The notes below the pieces were generated by a model. It made no database searches, was not told where the DNA came from, and worked only from the letters and a program-made list of their open reading frames with translations. 64,000 bases of DNA from Magnetospirillum sp902729445. GTDB lineage: Bacteria; Pseudomonadota; Alphaproteobacteria; Rhodospirillales; Magnetospirillaceae. Below, piece by piece: positions 1-11,411 of this stretch; within the stretch, counting starts at the first letter, position 1; every line of letters starts with the position of its first letter. A program made the position numbers and the translations under genes. The stretch is from contig NZ_CACVCE010000002.1 of NCBI RefSeq assembly GCF_902729445.1, positions 1-64,000 of the forward strand. Reading direction: 5' to 3'.

Positions 1-305
1 GGGGCTTGACCCGGCCATCCACGCGCATCCGCATAACGCGATGTTTCCATTCGATTTTTGCGCGGCGCCACATGGATGCCCGTGTCAAGCACGGGCATGA
101 CGGAGTGTGGGGCGACGACTCGCGTCCATTCCGGGCTCGAGGCTCTGAAAGGCTCGCGCCACAAGCGTTTGCGGCGGGACGCCAAAATTTAAACCGGACA
201 GCCGTGGGCTTGACCCGGGCAGCCACGCGGTCCCGCCCATCCCATTGTTCTAAAAGACTTTTGTGCCCCAGCGCGTGGACCCTCGGGTCAAGCCCGAGGG
301 TGACG
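1..305. repeat. Cluster of REP-like intergenic repeats
   Basis: Positions 1-368 hold no convincing gene. Four copies of a short palindromic repeat built on a CTTGA/TCAAG loop lie here. Copies at 1-25 and 201-230 read in one orientation, copies at 70-103 and 271-305 in the other. The copy at 76-98 forms a perfect 9-bp stem (76-84 with 90-98) around TCAAG, and the copy at 279-301 forms a 9-bp stem around the same loop. The first copy is cut by the window edge. Repeats of this kind are common between genes in alphaproteobacteria; their role here is unknown. Confidence 0.6.
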
Positions 306-368
306 GCAAAGGGAAACTGAAACGGAAACGGAAAATCGAGCAGCCTCTGCCGAAGCCTGGACGCAAAC

Positions 369-872
369 CTATTCCGCCTTCCGCCTGACCGCGTCCCAAT
401 CCTTCGGCAGCACGATGTCGGTGGCCCACAGGCCCTTGTGGGCGGCCAAGGCCGCCGCTTGATCGGGCTCGTAGGGGCCGTCCTTGGCCGCCTTGGCGGT
501 GCCGGCGGCCACCAGCAGACGGCCAAGGTCGCCCTCGGTCACCCGGCAGCGGCCGTGCAGTTTGTCGCCCGAGACGTCCAGGATGTCGCAGGCCACCCCC
601 TTGGCCAGCAATTCGCCCATGCGTTTCCTGGCCGGCCGCGCGCAGTCGAATTCCTCTTTCGTCGCGCGGCTGGCGCACAGGTCGCGACGGCTGGGCACGC
701 CGATGCCGACCACATGGATCTTCAGGCCGCGCACCTGCAGGGTGGCGCCGTCGAACCCTTCGGCCCGGCCCCACACGCAGGCGCCGCCCTCGCCATCGTC
801 CGAGCAACGGATCGGTCCGGCAAAAGCCTGGGTGGCGAACAGCACGAGGATAAGCGCGAGGATTGCATGCAT
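369..872 (-). CDS. Exported staphylococcal-nuclease-fold protein, catalytic residues degenerate
   Basis: Encodes 167 residues beginning with a clear signal peptide (MHAILALILVLFATQAFA). I chose the ATG at 872 for this reason; the frame stays open upstream to 998 but that extension has no signal-like features. The mature part follows the thermonuclease pattern: a beta-strand segment GFDGATLQV, a strand ending VVGIGVPSR, then GDKLHGRCRV and a C-terminal helix with HKGLW. In active family members these segments read DGDT, RLxGIDAPE and GR. Here the first Arg is His, the Asp of DAPE is Gly and its Glu is Ser, so nuclease activity is unlikely (inference). It is divergent from alaS, whose start lies 114 bp away. 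A catalytically complete relative lies at 3998-4429. Confidence 0.7.
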   Translation of the reverse strand: MHAILALILVLFATQAFAGPIRCSDDGEGGACVWGRAEGFDGATLQVRGLKIHVVGIGVPSRRDLCASRATKEEFDCARPARKRMGELLAKGVACDILDVSGDKLHGRCRVTEGDLGRLLVAAGTAKAAKDGPYEPDQAAALAAHKGLWATDIVLPKDWDAVRRKAE

Positions 873-985
873 GGTCGGCACTCTATCGTAGGACCGGCCC
901 CGGCACCAGCCCCGCTCGACTGGACAGGGGGCGGGCCAAAGGGTAAAAGCGAGGGTCCAATTCAGCGCCTGATTCCCGGGGTCCC

Positions 986-3616
<2,631 letters not shown>

Positions 3617-3683
3617 CCGGTTTACATTCTTTTGGGATAGGTTCACTCTGAGGTTTCAATGGAAACCTTGGAGGAACCTGTCC

Positions 3684-3974
3684 ATGAAGTTTGTCGTCGC
3701 CGTTGCCGCGATCTTGGTGCTGGCCGCCCAGGGCAGCCAGGCCCAGTCCGTCAAGGATACCGTCACCCAGGCCGCCAAGGACGCCGCCACCCAGGCCGCG
3801 ACCGAGCAGATGAACAAGTCCACCGGGACCTCGACCTCGAGCTCGAAGACGGGCTCGCCCAATTACGGCATGTCGGAAGACCACCGCATGGATGACGAGA
3901 AGAAGGGCCACGGCAAGGACAAGAAGGACAAGAAGGACAAGAAGGACAAGAAGGGCAAGAAGGATCGCGATTGA
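3684..3974 (+). CDS. Small exported protein with a lysine/aspartate repeat tail
   Basis: Encodes 96 residues. The start at 3684 is supported by GGAGG at 3669-3673 and by a signal peptide (MKFVVAVAAILVLAAQGSQAQ) directly after it. The mature protein has a short Ala/Thr-rich segment, a Ser/Thr-rich stretch, and a C-terminal tail of about 24 residues made of KDKKDKK-type repeats, encoded by a tandem GACAAGAAG array near 3915-3965. The tail is strongly basic and probably disordered. I do not recognise a family. Surface or nucleic-acid/polyanion binding in the periplasm is a guess from charge only. It is followed convergently by an exported nuclease-family gene. Confidence 0.65.
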   Translation: MKFVVAVAAILVLAAQGSQAQSVKDTVTQAAKDAATQAATEQMNKSTGTSTSSSKTGSPNYGMSEDHRMDDEKKGHGKDKKDKKDKKDKKGKKDRD

Positions 3975-3997
3975 TCGTCGCCGCCCGGCACTGTCGA

Positions 3998-4429
3998 TCA
4001 GTTTCCGAACGGCGGGCAATTGGGCGCCCCCTTGCGGCTGGGCCACTTTCCCACCAGACCGGCGGCCAGCAGGGCCTGGGCCGCGTCTTCGCCGGTGGGC
4101 AAGCCGATGGCGGCATCGACCCGTCCGCCATACTTGTCGTGGGTGATGCGGGTCAGCACCAGCGGCCCGCCATCCAGCAGACGGGCCAGGAAGTCGCGGG
4201 CGGCGATGGCCGCTGCGGGGCAGGCCCCGTGCATCTCGGGGGCGTCGACGCCCACCAGCCGCACCCGCACGGTCTGGTCCAGACCCAACCAGACATGCAC
4301 CCGAACCTCGATTGTGTCGCCGTCGATCACCCGGACAAGCTGGGCCAGATACGGACCGGGCAGCGCTTCCGACGCGGCCGCACGCGGGCACGTCGCCACC
4401 AACAGGACGGCGAGGATAAGAAATCTCAC
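3998..4429 (-). CDS. Exported thermonuclease-family (SNase) protein
   Basis: Encodes 143 residues from a GTG at 4429, which places a standard signal peptide (VRFLILAVLLVATCPRAAA) at the N-terminus. An in-frame TTG at 4501 would add 24 residues with no obvious role, so the start is uncertain. The SNase core is complete: VIDGDTIEV, then VRVRLVGVDAPE with the Arg, Asp and Glu that form the calcium/catalytic site, then YGGRVD with the second catalytic Arg, and a final GLVGKW. Members hydrolyse DNA and RNA in a Ca2+-dependent way; the natural substrate here is unknown. It ends 24 bp from the convergent lysine-rich gene. Confidence 0.82.
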   Translation of the reverse strand: MRFLILAVLLVATCPRAAASEALPGPYLAQLVRVIDGDTIEVRVHVWLGLDQTVRVRLVGVDAPEMHGACPAAAIAARDFLARLLDGGPLVLTRITHDKYGGRVDAAIGLPTGEDAAQALLAAGLVGKWPSRKGAPNCPPFGN

Positions 4430-5112
4430 GGCCGGGGAAACCGGCCGGAAGCCAGAGCGGCGCCGGGCAAACGGGTCGGGCCGGAGCGACGAATCGGACA
4501 ACCCGACCCGCCGGCGCCCGCCCTTAGCTTCCGGCCAGTCCTATCCGATCACCGCCGCGCGAAAGCGGCGGTGTAGGAAAAGGAAACCTTCGGCTATAAT
4601 AGACGTCAGCCATGACCTCGTACTCCTGGTACAGGGTTGTGGTTAGGCGGTGGAGGGGGTGCCAGCCCCCTTCATCGCCGCTCTGTCCGTCATGCGGGCG
4701 GACACAAGGCGCATTGTACCGTGATCCGGGGAGAATGATCCACCGGAAAGGGTGGCGCCGCCCGCTCCCACCCGGCCAGCAGGAAAGACACGGATGACAA
4801 GGGATGCGCCGCGTTGCAGTGCCCTCGGGCAGGCAGGGGCATGGATTCCCGCCTGTGGATGCGGACTTATGAGTCCGAAACGCAAGCGCAGCATAACCCT
4901 CGCCCCTTGTGGGAGAGGGTGGCCGCGAAGCGGCCGGGTGAGGGGCGCGCGCGTCGGCGCGCCATATGATGTGCTTGATACAAAGACGTTTTTTACGCGC
5001 TCGCCGCGCGTAAGACCCCTCACCCCCGCGCTTCGCGCGGACCCTCTCCCACAAGGGGAGAGGGTTATGCGGCATCTGCGTGCCCGGACTTTTGCCCCAG
5101 TTACTCCAAAAC
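4430..5112. other. Long gene-free spacer rich in hairpins and repeats
   Basis: No convincing gene. A hairpin at 4551-4572 (8-bp stem around GCGAAA) lies just upstream of the SNase gene. A second is at 4654-4671 (AGGGGG with CCCCCT). Positions 4780-4870 contain degenerate pieces of another repeat of the ATGGATTCCCGCC type. The long inverted repeat at 4891-5070 is listed separately. Open frames across this stretch translate repeat sequence and were not called. Confidence 0.5.
4891..5070. repeat. Large inverted repeat, arms about 57 bp
   Basis: The left arm (4891-4946) and right arm (5014-5070) are near-perfect reverse complements, each starting at its outer end with GCATAACCCTC and containing CCCCTTGTGGGAGAGGGT. 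They flank about 67 bp that contain further GCGCGC dyads. The arms could form a very long hairpin or be two opposite copies of a dispersed intergenic repeat. No transposase is present. Confidence 0.75.
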
Positions 5113-7626
5113 CTAGGCCCCGGGCAGCAGGTCGCGGTCGAACAGGCTGATCAGATCCTCGCCCGAGACCGGGCGGCTGACCAGATAGCCCTGGATCTCG
5201 TCGCAGCCCTTCGAGCGCAGGAAGTCGGCCTGCTCGGCGGTTTCGACGCCCTCGGCGATGGCGCGCAGCTTCAAATTATGAGCCAGGTCGATGATGGTCG
5301 AGACGATCTCGGCGCCGTCGCCGGTGCCGTCCTCGATGTCGGCGACGAAGGAGCGGTCGATCTTCAGGGCGTCGATGGGAATCTTCTTCAGATAGGACAG
5401 CGACGAATAGCCGGTGCCGAAATCGTCGATCGACACATGCACGCCCATGGCGCGCAAATCCCGCAGCACCTGCGAGACGTCATCGACCCGGGCCATCAGT
5501 ACCGATTCGGTGATTTCCAGCTCCAGGTAATGCGGTTCCAGCCCGCTTTCGGCCAGCGCCTCGGTGACCAGCGATGGGATGTCGCCCTCGCGGAATTGCA
5601 GGGTCGAGACGTTGACGGCGATCCGGACCTTGGGCAGGCCCAGTTCATGCCAGCTTTTGCATTGGTGGCAGGCGGCCTTCAAGGCCCAGGCGCCGATTTC
5701 CGAGATCAGGCCCATATTCTCGGCCAGCGGAATGAACTCGACCGGCGACACCATGCCCATTTCGGGGTGACGCCAGCGGGCCAAGGCCTCGACACCGGAC
5801 ATCTGGCCGTTCACCAGATTGACCTTGCCTTGATAGACCAGGGTGAATTCATTGCGGGTCAGCGCGTGGCGCAACGCCGATTCCATCGCCAAACGCTCGA
5901 ACGAGCGGGCGTTCATGGCCGGCGTGTAGAGCTGGAAGGCGTTGCGGCCCAGATCCTTGGCCCGGTACATCGCGGTGTCGGCGTTCTTGATCAGGGTCTC
6001 CGCCGTGGTGCCGTCATCGGGATAGACGGCGATACCGATCGAGGTGGTGACGTAAAGCTCGTGGTCGGTGACCTGGAACGGCATCTTGACGTGGGCGATG
6101 ATGCGTTCGGCCAGCTTGGCCGCGTCCTCGATATGGTCGATTTCGGGCAGCAGCACCACGAATTCGTCGCCGCCCAGCCGGGCGACGGTATCGCCTTCCC
6201 GCACGCAATGGCTCAGGCGGTTGGCGGTTTCCACCAACACCCGGTCGCCGATGCCGTGGCCCAGCGAATCGTTGATGCGTTTGAACAGGTCGAGGTCCAG
6301 GAACATGATCGCCAACTGGTGGTCGTGGCGGTGGGCGTTGGCGATGGCGATCTGCAGGCGGTCGGTGAACAGGCGGCGGTTGGGCAGCCCGGTCAGCACG
6401 TCGAAATAGGCCAGGTTCTTGATGCGCTCTTCGGTGCGCTTTCGCTCGGTGATGTCCGAGAACACCGCCGCATATTGGGTGATGCGCCCGTCCTCGTCGC
6501 GGATGACGTTGATGGTCAGCCATTCGGGGTAGATCTCGCCGGTCTTTCTGCGGTTCCACACCTCGCCCTGCCAGACGCCCTCGGCGGCCAGGGTGTCCCA
6601 CATGGCGCGGTAGAAGGTCTCGTCGTGGCGGCCGGACTTCAAAAGGCTGGGATTCTTGCCGATCACCTCGTCATAGGCATAGCCGGTCAGCAGGGTGAAG
6701 GACGGGTTGACGAATTCGATCAGGCCTTGCGGGCTGCAGATGATGATGCCGTCCAGCGACGCCTCGATGACCTTGCGGGCGAGATGCAGGTCCTTGCGGG
6801 ATTTCAGCAAGGCCTCGTCGCGTTCGCGCAAGGCTTCGTCCAGCCGTTGGACATACTCGTACTGCAAGGTCGCCAGGATGTCCGAGAAGGACAGCAATCC
6901 GATCAGCGTGCCGTCGTCATCGGTCACCGCCAGGTGGCGGATATGGCGTTCCTCCAGCATGTTGCGCGCGGCCAACAGGCTGTCGTTCTTGTTCATGCTG
7001 ATCAGCGGGCGGCTGGCGATCAGGCCGACCCGGGCCGGGACCTCGCCGCCCGAGGCGATGATGCGCACCACGTCGCGTTCGGTGATGATGCCGGGCGCTT
7101 CGCCGCGCTCGCCCATCACCACGGCGGCATCGACCTGGCCTGCGCGCATTTCGGCCACGGCCTCGGTCAGCGGCGCCTGGTCGCCGATCATCACCATCGG
7201 CCGCTTGATGGCCGAGGCGACGTTGCGCAGCACCAGGAAATGCTCGACCCCGTGGCGCAAGATGACGTCGCTTTGGGTGACTACGCCGACCGGGTGGCCG
7301 GCATCGTCGATCACCACGAAATGGCGTACCCCTTCCATCTGGAAACGGACACCGGCGTCGCCCACCGATGTCGAGGCATGGATGGTCTTGATCGGCTTGC
7401 TCATCACCGTCGAGATGGGGCGGCGAACCGAGGCGGGGTTGGTGAAATCGATGGCCAGGGCGTCGCGCTCGGTCCAGATGCCGACCGGCAACCCATTCTC
7501 GACGATGACGATCGAGCTGCACCGCAGCGACGCCATCTGCCGCGCCGCCTCGACGATCGGAGTCTCGGGCATGCAGGACAGGATTTCCCGGTTGGCGATG
7601 CGATCCAGCGTATGTTCTGTCGTCAA
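5113..7626 (-). CDS. CBS-PAS-GGDEF-EAL cyclic-di-GMP turnover protein
   Basis: Encodes 837 residues from TTG 7626, chosen for AAGGGA about 8 bp upstream. The frame extends to another TTG at 7689, but the extra 21 residues match nothing. Four tandem CBS motifs (about 10-255) form a probable nucleotide-binding sensor. A PAS domain (about 285-395) follows, then GGDEF at 485-489 with an inhibitory-site RxxD five residues before it (REGD), then an EAL domain starting EAL 613-615 with ITES, DDFGTGYSS, KIDRSF and EGVET motifs. Both catalytic centres look intact, so it may make and degrade c-di-GMP; the net activity cannot be read from sequence. No membrane segment, so cytoplasmic. It is divergent from the Hpt/receiver-like gene at 7794. 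Confidence 0.92.
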   Translation of the reverse strand: MTTEHTLDRIANREILSCMPETPIVEAARQMASLRCSSIVIVENGLPVGIWTERDALAIDFTNPASVRRPISTVMSKPIKTIHASTSVGDAGVRFQMEGVRHFVVIDDAGHPVGVVTQSDVILRHGVEHFLVLRNVASAIKRPMVMIGDQAPLTEAVAEMRAGQVDAAVVMGERGEAPGIITERDVVRIIASGGEVPARVGLIASRPLISMNKNDSLLAARNMLEERHIRHLAVTDDDGTLIGLLSFSDILATLQYEYVQRLDEALRERDEALLKSRKDLHLARKVIEASLDGIIICSPQGLIEFVNPSFTLLTGYAYDEVIGKNPSLLKSGRHDETFYRAMWDTLAAEGVWQGEVWNRRKTGEIYPEWLTINVIRDEDGRITQYAAVFSDITERKRTEERIKNLAYFDVLTGLPNRRLFTDRLQIAIANAHRHDHQLAIMFLDLDLFKRINDSLGHGIGDRVLVETANRLSHCVREGDTVARLGGDEFVVLLPEIDHIEDAAKLAERIIAHVKMPFQVTDHELYVTTSIGIAVYPDDGTTAETLIKNADTAMYRAKDLGRNAFQLYTPAMNARSFERLAMESALRHALTRNEFTLVYQGKVNLVNGQMSGVEALARWRHPEMGMVSPVEFIPLAENMGLISEIGAWALKAACHQCKSWHELGLPKVRIAVNVSTLQFREGDIPSLVTEALAESGLEPHYLELEITESVLMARVDDVSQVLRDLRAMGVHVSIDDFGTGYSSLSYLKKIPIDALKIDRSFVADIEDGTGDGAEIVSTIIDLAHNLKLRAIAEGVETAEQADFLRSKGCDEIQGYLVSRPVSGEDLISLFDRDLLPGA

Positions 7627-7793
7627 CGTTCGGCATCCCTTGGCCGCGAATTCAGGCGATGTTCCAGTGTCGTAGGGTTTTGCTCCCAACGCAACCGTCC
7701 GAATGCATCAATGCCTTTCCGGAAGGGTAGTCGCAGCCAGACATAGGGAGTAAGGTGACACGGCTGGGGGCAGCGATTAAGGGCGCGAACTCG

Positions 7794-8940
7794 ATGACTG
7801 ATTCCGGTACCGGTAAGTTGCACGACCTGGCAGACGAGATGCGCAACGAGTTCCTTGACGAGGTGGTCGAGGTTCTGCAGGAGCTTGACGTCAAACTGGA
7901 TTCCGGCCGCAACGGTCATCAGACCGAGGCTGAGGTGATCGAGCCGTTCCGCCGCGCCGCCCTTCGTTTCAAGGGGCAGGCCGCCAATTTCGGGCTGCGC
8001 CAGCTGGCCACGGTGGCGCTGCGCCTGGACGATTACGTTACCCACGCGCCGCGCGTGGTTCCGCCCCGGCTGTGGGACGATCTGCAATCCTTCATCGACA
8101 TCATGCTGGCCCTGGCCGAGGGTCGGATGGACCCCGACACCGAAACCGCCGCCCTGGTGCGCAAGCTGCCGGCCCGGCTGGGCTTCGACGTCGGCGACAT
8201 CGAGGTCCGGAACGTCGAGGTGATGCTGGTGATGCCGCCCGGCGCCCAGACCCGCTTCGTCGAGCGCGAAATGCAGCAATGCGGCTACCGCGTCTCGGTG
8301 GTGNGAGCCGTTCCGCCGCGCCGCCCTTCGTTTCAAGGGGCAGGCCGCCAATTTCGGGCTGCGCCAGCTGGCCACGGTGGCGCTGCGCCTGGACGATTAC
8401 GTTACCCACGCGCCGCGCGTGGTTCCGCCCCGGCTGTGGGACGATCTGCAATCCTTCATCGACATCATGCTGGCCCTGGCCGAGGGTCGGATGGACCCCG
8501 ACACCGAAACCGCCGCCCTGGTGCGCAAGCTGCCGGCCCGGCTGGGCTTCGACGTCGGCGACATCGAGGTCCGGAACGTCGAGGTGATGCTGGTGATGCC
8601 GCCCGGCGCCCAGACCCGCTTCGTCGAGCGCGAAATGCAGCAATGCGGCTACCGCGTCTCGGTGGTGCCCGACACCATCGAGGCCTTCTCGCAGGCGGTG
8701 CAGACCAAGCCCGACCTGATCGTGGTGTCGGCGATCATGCCCCATCTCGACGGTATCGACCTGGCCATCGGCCTAGTGTCGATGCCGGCCACCCGCAACA
8801 TCCCCATCGCGGTGATCACCTCGCTGGACCAGGGTGACGAACGTCTGGCCCTGCTGCCGCGCAAGGTGCCGGTGCTGCACAAGGGGCCGTCCTTCGGCGA
8901 CGACCTGTTCAAGGCCCTGGACGACCTGTTCCTGATCTGA
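7794..8940 (+). CDS. Degenerate Hpt plus receiver-domain protein (interrupted by assembly duplication)
   Basis: As printed, the frame is broken at an N (8304) that joins two identical 363-bp copies. Removing one copy plus the N leaves 783 bp, an intact 260-residue protein, which I take as the true gene. The N-terminal about 110 residues resemble an Hpt four-helix domain, but the phosphorylated His of AHxLKG is replaced (ALRFKG). The C-terminal about 120 residues resemble a receiver, but the acidic pair is missing (LVMPPGA) and the phospho-acceptor Asp is Ser (IVVSAIMP). Only the later Lys (LHKG) is kept. It is probably a non-phosphorylated scaffold (inference). A GTG at 7755 with GGGAG upstream is an alternative start. 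It is divergent from the GGDEF-EAL gene. Confidence 0.75.
7941..8667 (+). repeat. Exact 363-bp tandem duplication around an N (probable misassembly)
   Basis: Copy 1 is 7941-8303 and copy 2 is 8305-8667. I see no difference between them, and position 8304 is N. This is what results when two contigs with an unmerged overlap are joined with a single ambiguous base. Collapsing it restores one reading frame. Confidence 0.85.
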
Positions 8941-10332
8941 TCAGCCCTGGGACAGGGGGAAGGTCATCCGCACCTTCAGGCCCGGCCCGTTATCGTCCAG
9001 GTTCAGGGTGGCGCCGTGCAGGTGGGCCACGGCGCGGACCAGCGACAGCCCCAAGCCGTTCCCCGGCGTCGACCGGGTCTGATCCAGGCGGACGAAGCGG
9101 TCCAGGACCCGGTCGCAGGCTTCCTTGGGAATTCCCGGCCCCGAATCCGTCACGGCGATTTCGATGGCTTGATCCAGTCCGGCGACGGTCACGGCGACCC
9201 GGCCTTGCGGCGGGGTGTATTTGACGGCGTTGTCCACCAGGTTGGCCAGGGCCTGGAACAGCAGATGACGGTCGCCGTCCAACTGCAGGCCAATATCGGC
9301 ATGGCACGACAGGGAAATCCCCTTGTCCTCGGCCAGCGGCTCGTACAATTCGACCACGTCCTCGGCCAGGCGTGCCGGGTCCAGGGGCTCGAAGCTGTGC
9401 AGGCGCTGGCCGGATTCGGCATTGCTGATGGCCAGCAGGGCGTTGAAGGTGGCCAGCAGATTGTCGGCCTCGGCCAGGGTTTCCTCGAGCGTGCGCCGCA
9501 AGGCGGCGGCGTCGGGCTCGGCCAGCAGGGCGACGTCGATGCGCGAGCGCAGCCGGTTCAGCGGCGTGCGCAAATCGTGGGCGATGTTGTCGGAGACGGT
9601 GCGGATGTTGTCCACCAGCCGCTCGATCTCGTCCATCATGTCGTTGAAGCTGGCCGCCAGTTGGTCGAACTCGTCCCGGGCGCCGCTCAGTTTCATGCGG
9701 CTGGTCATGTCGCCGCCGACGATGCGCCGCGCCGTGCGGCTCATGGAATCGACCCGCTGCAGCATGTGCCGGCTGGTCAGATAGCCGCCGACGATGCCCA
9801 ACAGGATGGTCAGCGCCAGACCCCAGCCCAGGGCGCGGTTGATGGCCGACTTGACGCGGCGGGCTTCGTGCAGCGAGCGGCCGACCAGCAGCTTGTGGCC
9901 GTCGGGCAGGATGTACAGGCGGGCCAGGATGTCGGTGCCGAACCGGCCTTCGCCGAACCGTTCGATGGGAAAGCGCATCCAGCCGCCCTCGGCCACCGAT
10001 TCGGTCGGCCAGCCGAACAGATTGCCGGCCAGGCGGGTACCGTCGGGCGAACTGAGCAGATAGACGGCGCGCCGTTCCAGATCCTGCGAGGCGCGGCTGC
10101 CGATGACCTCGGCCATGCCGGTGATTCCGCGCTCGCGATATTGCTCGGACAGGCCGGTGGTCTCGGCCTCGACGGTTTCCTGGATCTGCCACTCGATGAA
10201 CACCGAGGTCGTCCACGACACCAGGGCCAGAAGCGCGATGGCCGAGACGGTGAAGATGCCCAGATAGGACAGCGCCATCCGAAAGATGGTGGCGCGCAGC
10301 AGGGGCGGCAGGGGAAAACTAGCGGGCCGCAC
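8941..10332 (-). CDS. Sensor histidine kinase, two-component
   Basis: Encodes 463 residues of an inner-membrane kinase. Membrane segments lie at about 18-42 and 165-186 and flank a periplasmic sensor of about 120 residues with no recognised fold. HAMP follows (about 187-240), then the phospho-acceptor helix with H252 (NIAHDLRTPL), and a HATPase domain with the N box (NLVDNAVKYTP, Asn 368), DSGPGIP and GNGLGLSL. All key residues are present. The start overlaps the upstream response-regulator gene by 14 bp, so the two are translationally coupled and should be cognate partners. The arrangement and sequence resemble heavy-metal or envelope-stress OmpR/EnvZ-type systems, but no target gene is adjacent. 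Confidence 0.93.
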   Translation of the reverse strand: MRPASFPLPPLLRATIFRMALSYLGIFTVSAIALLALVSWTTSVFIEWQIQETVEAETTGLSEQYRERGITGMAEVIGSRASQDLERRAVYLLSSPDGTRLAGNLFGWPTESVAEGGWMRFPIERFGEGRFGTDILARLYILPDGHKLLVGRSLHEARRVKSAINRALGWGLALTILLGIVGGYLTSRHMLQRVDSMSRTARRIVGGDMTSRMKLSGARDEFDQLAASFNDMMDEIERLVDNIRTVSDNIAHDLRTPLNRLRSRIDVALLAEPDAAALRRTLEETLAEADNLLATFNALLAISNAESGQRLHSFEPLDPARLAEDVVELYEPLAEDKGISLSCHADIGLQLDGDRHLLFQALANLVDNAVKYTPPQGRVAVTVAGLDQAIEIAVTDSGPGIPKEACDRVLDRFVRLDQTRSTPGNGLGLSLVRAVAHLHGATLNLDDNGPGLKVRMTFPLSQG

Positions 10333-10996
10333 GGAGCGAGTATCCGGCGCCGCGCACGGTATGGATCAATTGCTGGTCGAAATCCTTATCGACCTTCTGG
10401 CGCAGCCGACTGATATGGACGTCGATCAGGTTGGTCTGCGGGTCGAAATGATATTCCCACACGTTTTCCAGCAGCATGGTCCGCGTCACCACCTGGCCGG
10501 CATGGCGCATCAGATATTCCAGCAGGCGGAATTCGCGCGGCTGCAGGTCGATGGCCCGGCCCGAGCGGGTGACGGCGCGGGCCAGCAGGTCGATTTCCAG
10601 ATCCTCGACCTTCAGGCGGGTGTCGGGCTGGGTGGCCTGGGCGCGCCGGCCCAGTGCCTCGATGCGGGCCAGCAATTCGGCGAAGGCATAGGGCTTGACC
10701 AGATAATCGTCGCCGCCGGCCTTCAGGCCGCGGACGCGGTCATCGACCTTGCCCAGCGCCGACAAGATCAGGACCGGGGTGGTGTGGCCGGAATTCCTGA
10801 GGGTCTGGATGATGGCCAACCCGTCCAGGCCCGGCAGCATGCGATCGACGATCATCGAATCGTAGCGTTCGGTGGTGGCCAGGAACAGACCGTCGGTGCC
10901 GTTGGCGGCGTGGTCCACGGTATGGCCGGCTTCCTTCAGCCCTTTGGCGAGATAGGCCGCCGCCTCACCGTCATCTTCGATCAGCAGGATTCGCAT
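10319..10996 (-). CDS. OmpR-family response regulator
   Basis: Encodes 225 residues. The receiver domain (1-120) has the acidic pair EDD (7-9), the phosphorylation site D51 (IVDRMLPG) and the Lys of VKPYAF. A winged-helix DNA-binding domain follows (about 128-222), with RPREFRLLEYL-like recognition of the OmpR class (here QPREFRLLEYL) and a terminal VRGAGYSL. It is first in a two-gene operon with the kinase at 8941-10332. Its upstream spacer (10997-11411) is unusually structured and may regulate it. Confidence 0.95.
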   Translation of the reverse strand: MRILLIEDDGEAAAYLAKGLKEAGHTVDHAANGTDGLFLATTERYDSMIVDRMLPGLDGLAIIQTLRNSGHTTPVLILSALGKVDDRVRGLKAGGDDYLVKPYAFAELLARIEALGRRAQATQPDTRLKVEDLEIDLLARAVTRSGRAIDLQPREFRLLEYLMRHAGQVVTRTMLLENVWEYHFDPQTNLIDVHISRLRQKVDKDFDQQLIHTVRGAGYSLRAAR

Positions 10997-11411
10997 GGTG
11001 CTCCCAGATTACCGTGTGGGCCGCCCCAAAGGAAAGCCCCCGCAGCCAGGGGGATCGCTGCGGGGGCCGTTTTCCGCTGGGCCGGCCGAGGGGGGATCGG
11101 CCGGTGAAGTGTTCCCGCGGCGGTGGGGGAGGGGGGCCGCGGGACCGGTCGGCGGAGGAGTTCGTCCGCCTGTCGGGGAGAGGATGTCGTCTGCGAGGAG
11201 CGCTGGTTCGCTGGACGTCTTGTCTCTTCCTGATGACGACAACTATGCCCGTCGTCTGGTTACACGCACCTTTCGGCATCATTAAATCGCCGTAAGATTC
11301 CCGGGAATTGACGGACCTGTCCCGGCGCCTACATCGACGGCGAGGAGGAAAGCCCACCGCACCCCGCGCCGGTGGTGACAGAGCCGGCGTTCGCGCCTAT
11401 CATCCGGCGCC
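10997..11411. other. Divergent spacer with three strong hairpins
   Basis: This 415-bp gap separates the response-regulator start (10996, minus) from an exported-protein start (11412, plus). It contains a 9-bp stem 11037-11045/11058-11066 followed on the plus strand by CCGTTTT, a perfect 8-bp stem 11113-11120/11137-11144 and a 6-bp stem 11151-11156/11165-11170. No upstream gene on the plus strand needs a terminator here, so a small RNA, leader or attenuator is possible. The part at 11210-11290 is less GC-rich and is the likelier promoter region. No open frame here looks like a gene. Confidence 0.4.

Noticed and set aside
4524..5075. 183-codon minus-strand frame in the repeat-rich spacer
   Set aside because: Most of it translates the inverted-repeat arms (PLPLWERV-type peptides), a known artefact of such repeats.
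5080..7746. 888-codon open frame on the plus strand opposite the GGDEF-EAL gene
   Set aside because: It mirrors the coding strand, is rich in Gln/Asp/His as expected of antisense in GC-rich DNA, and has no recognisable domain, while the minus strand has full family motifs.
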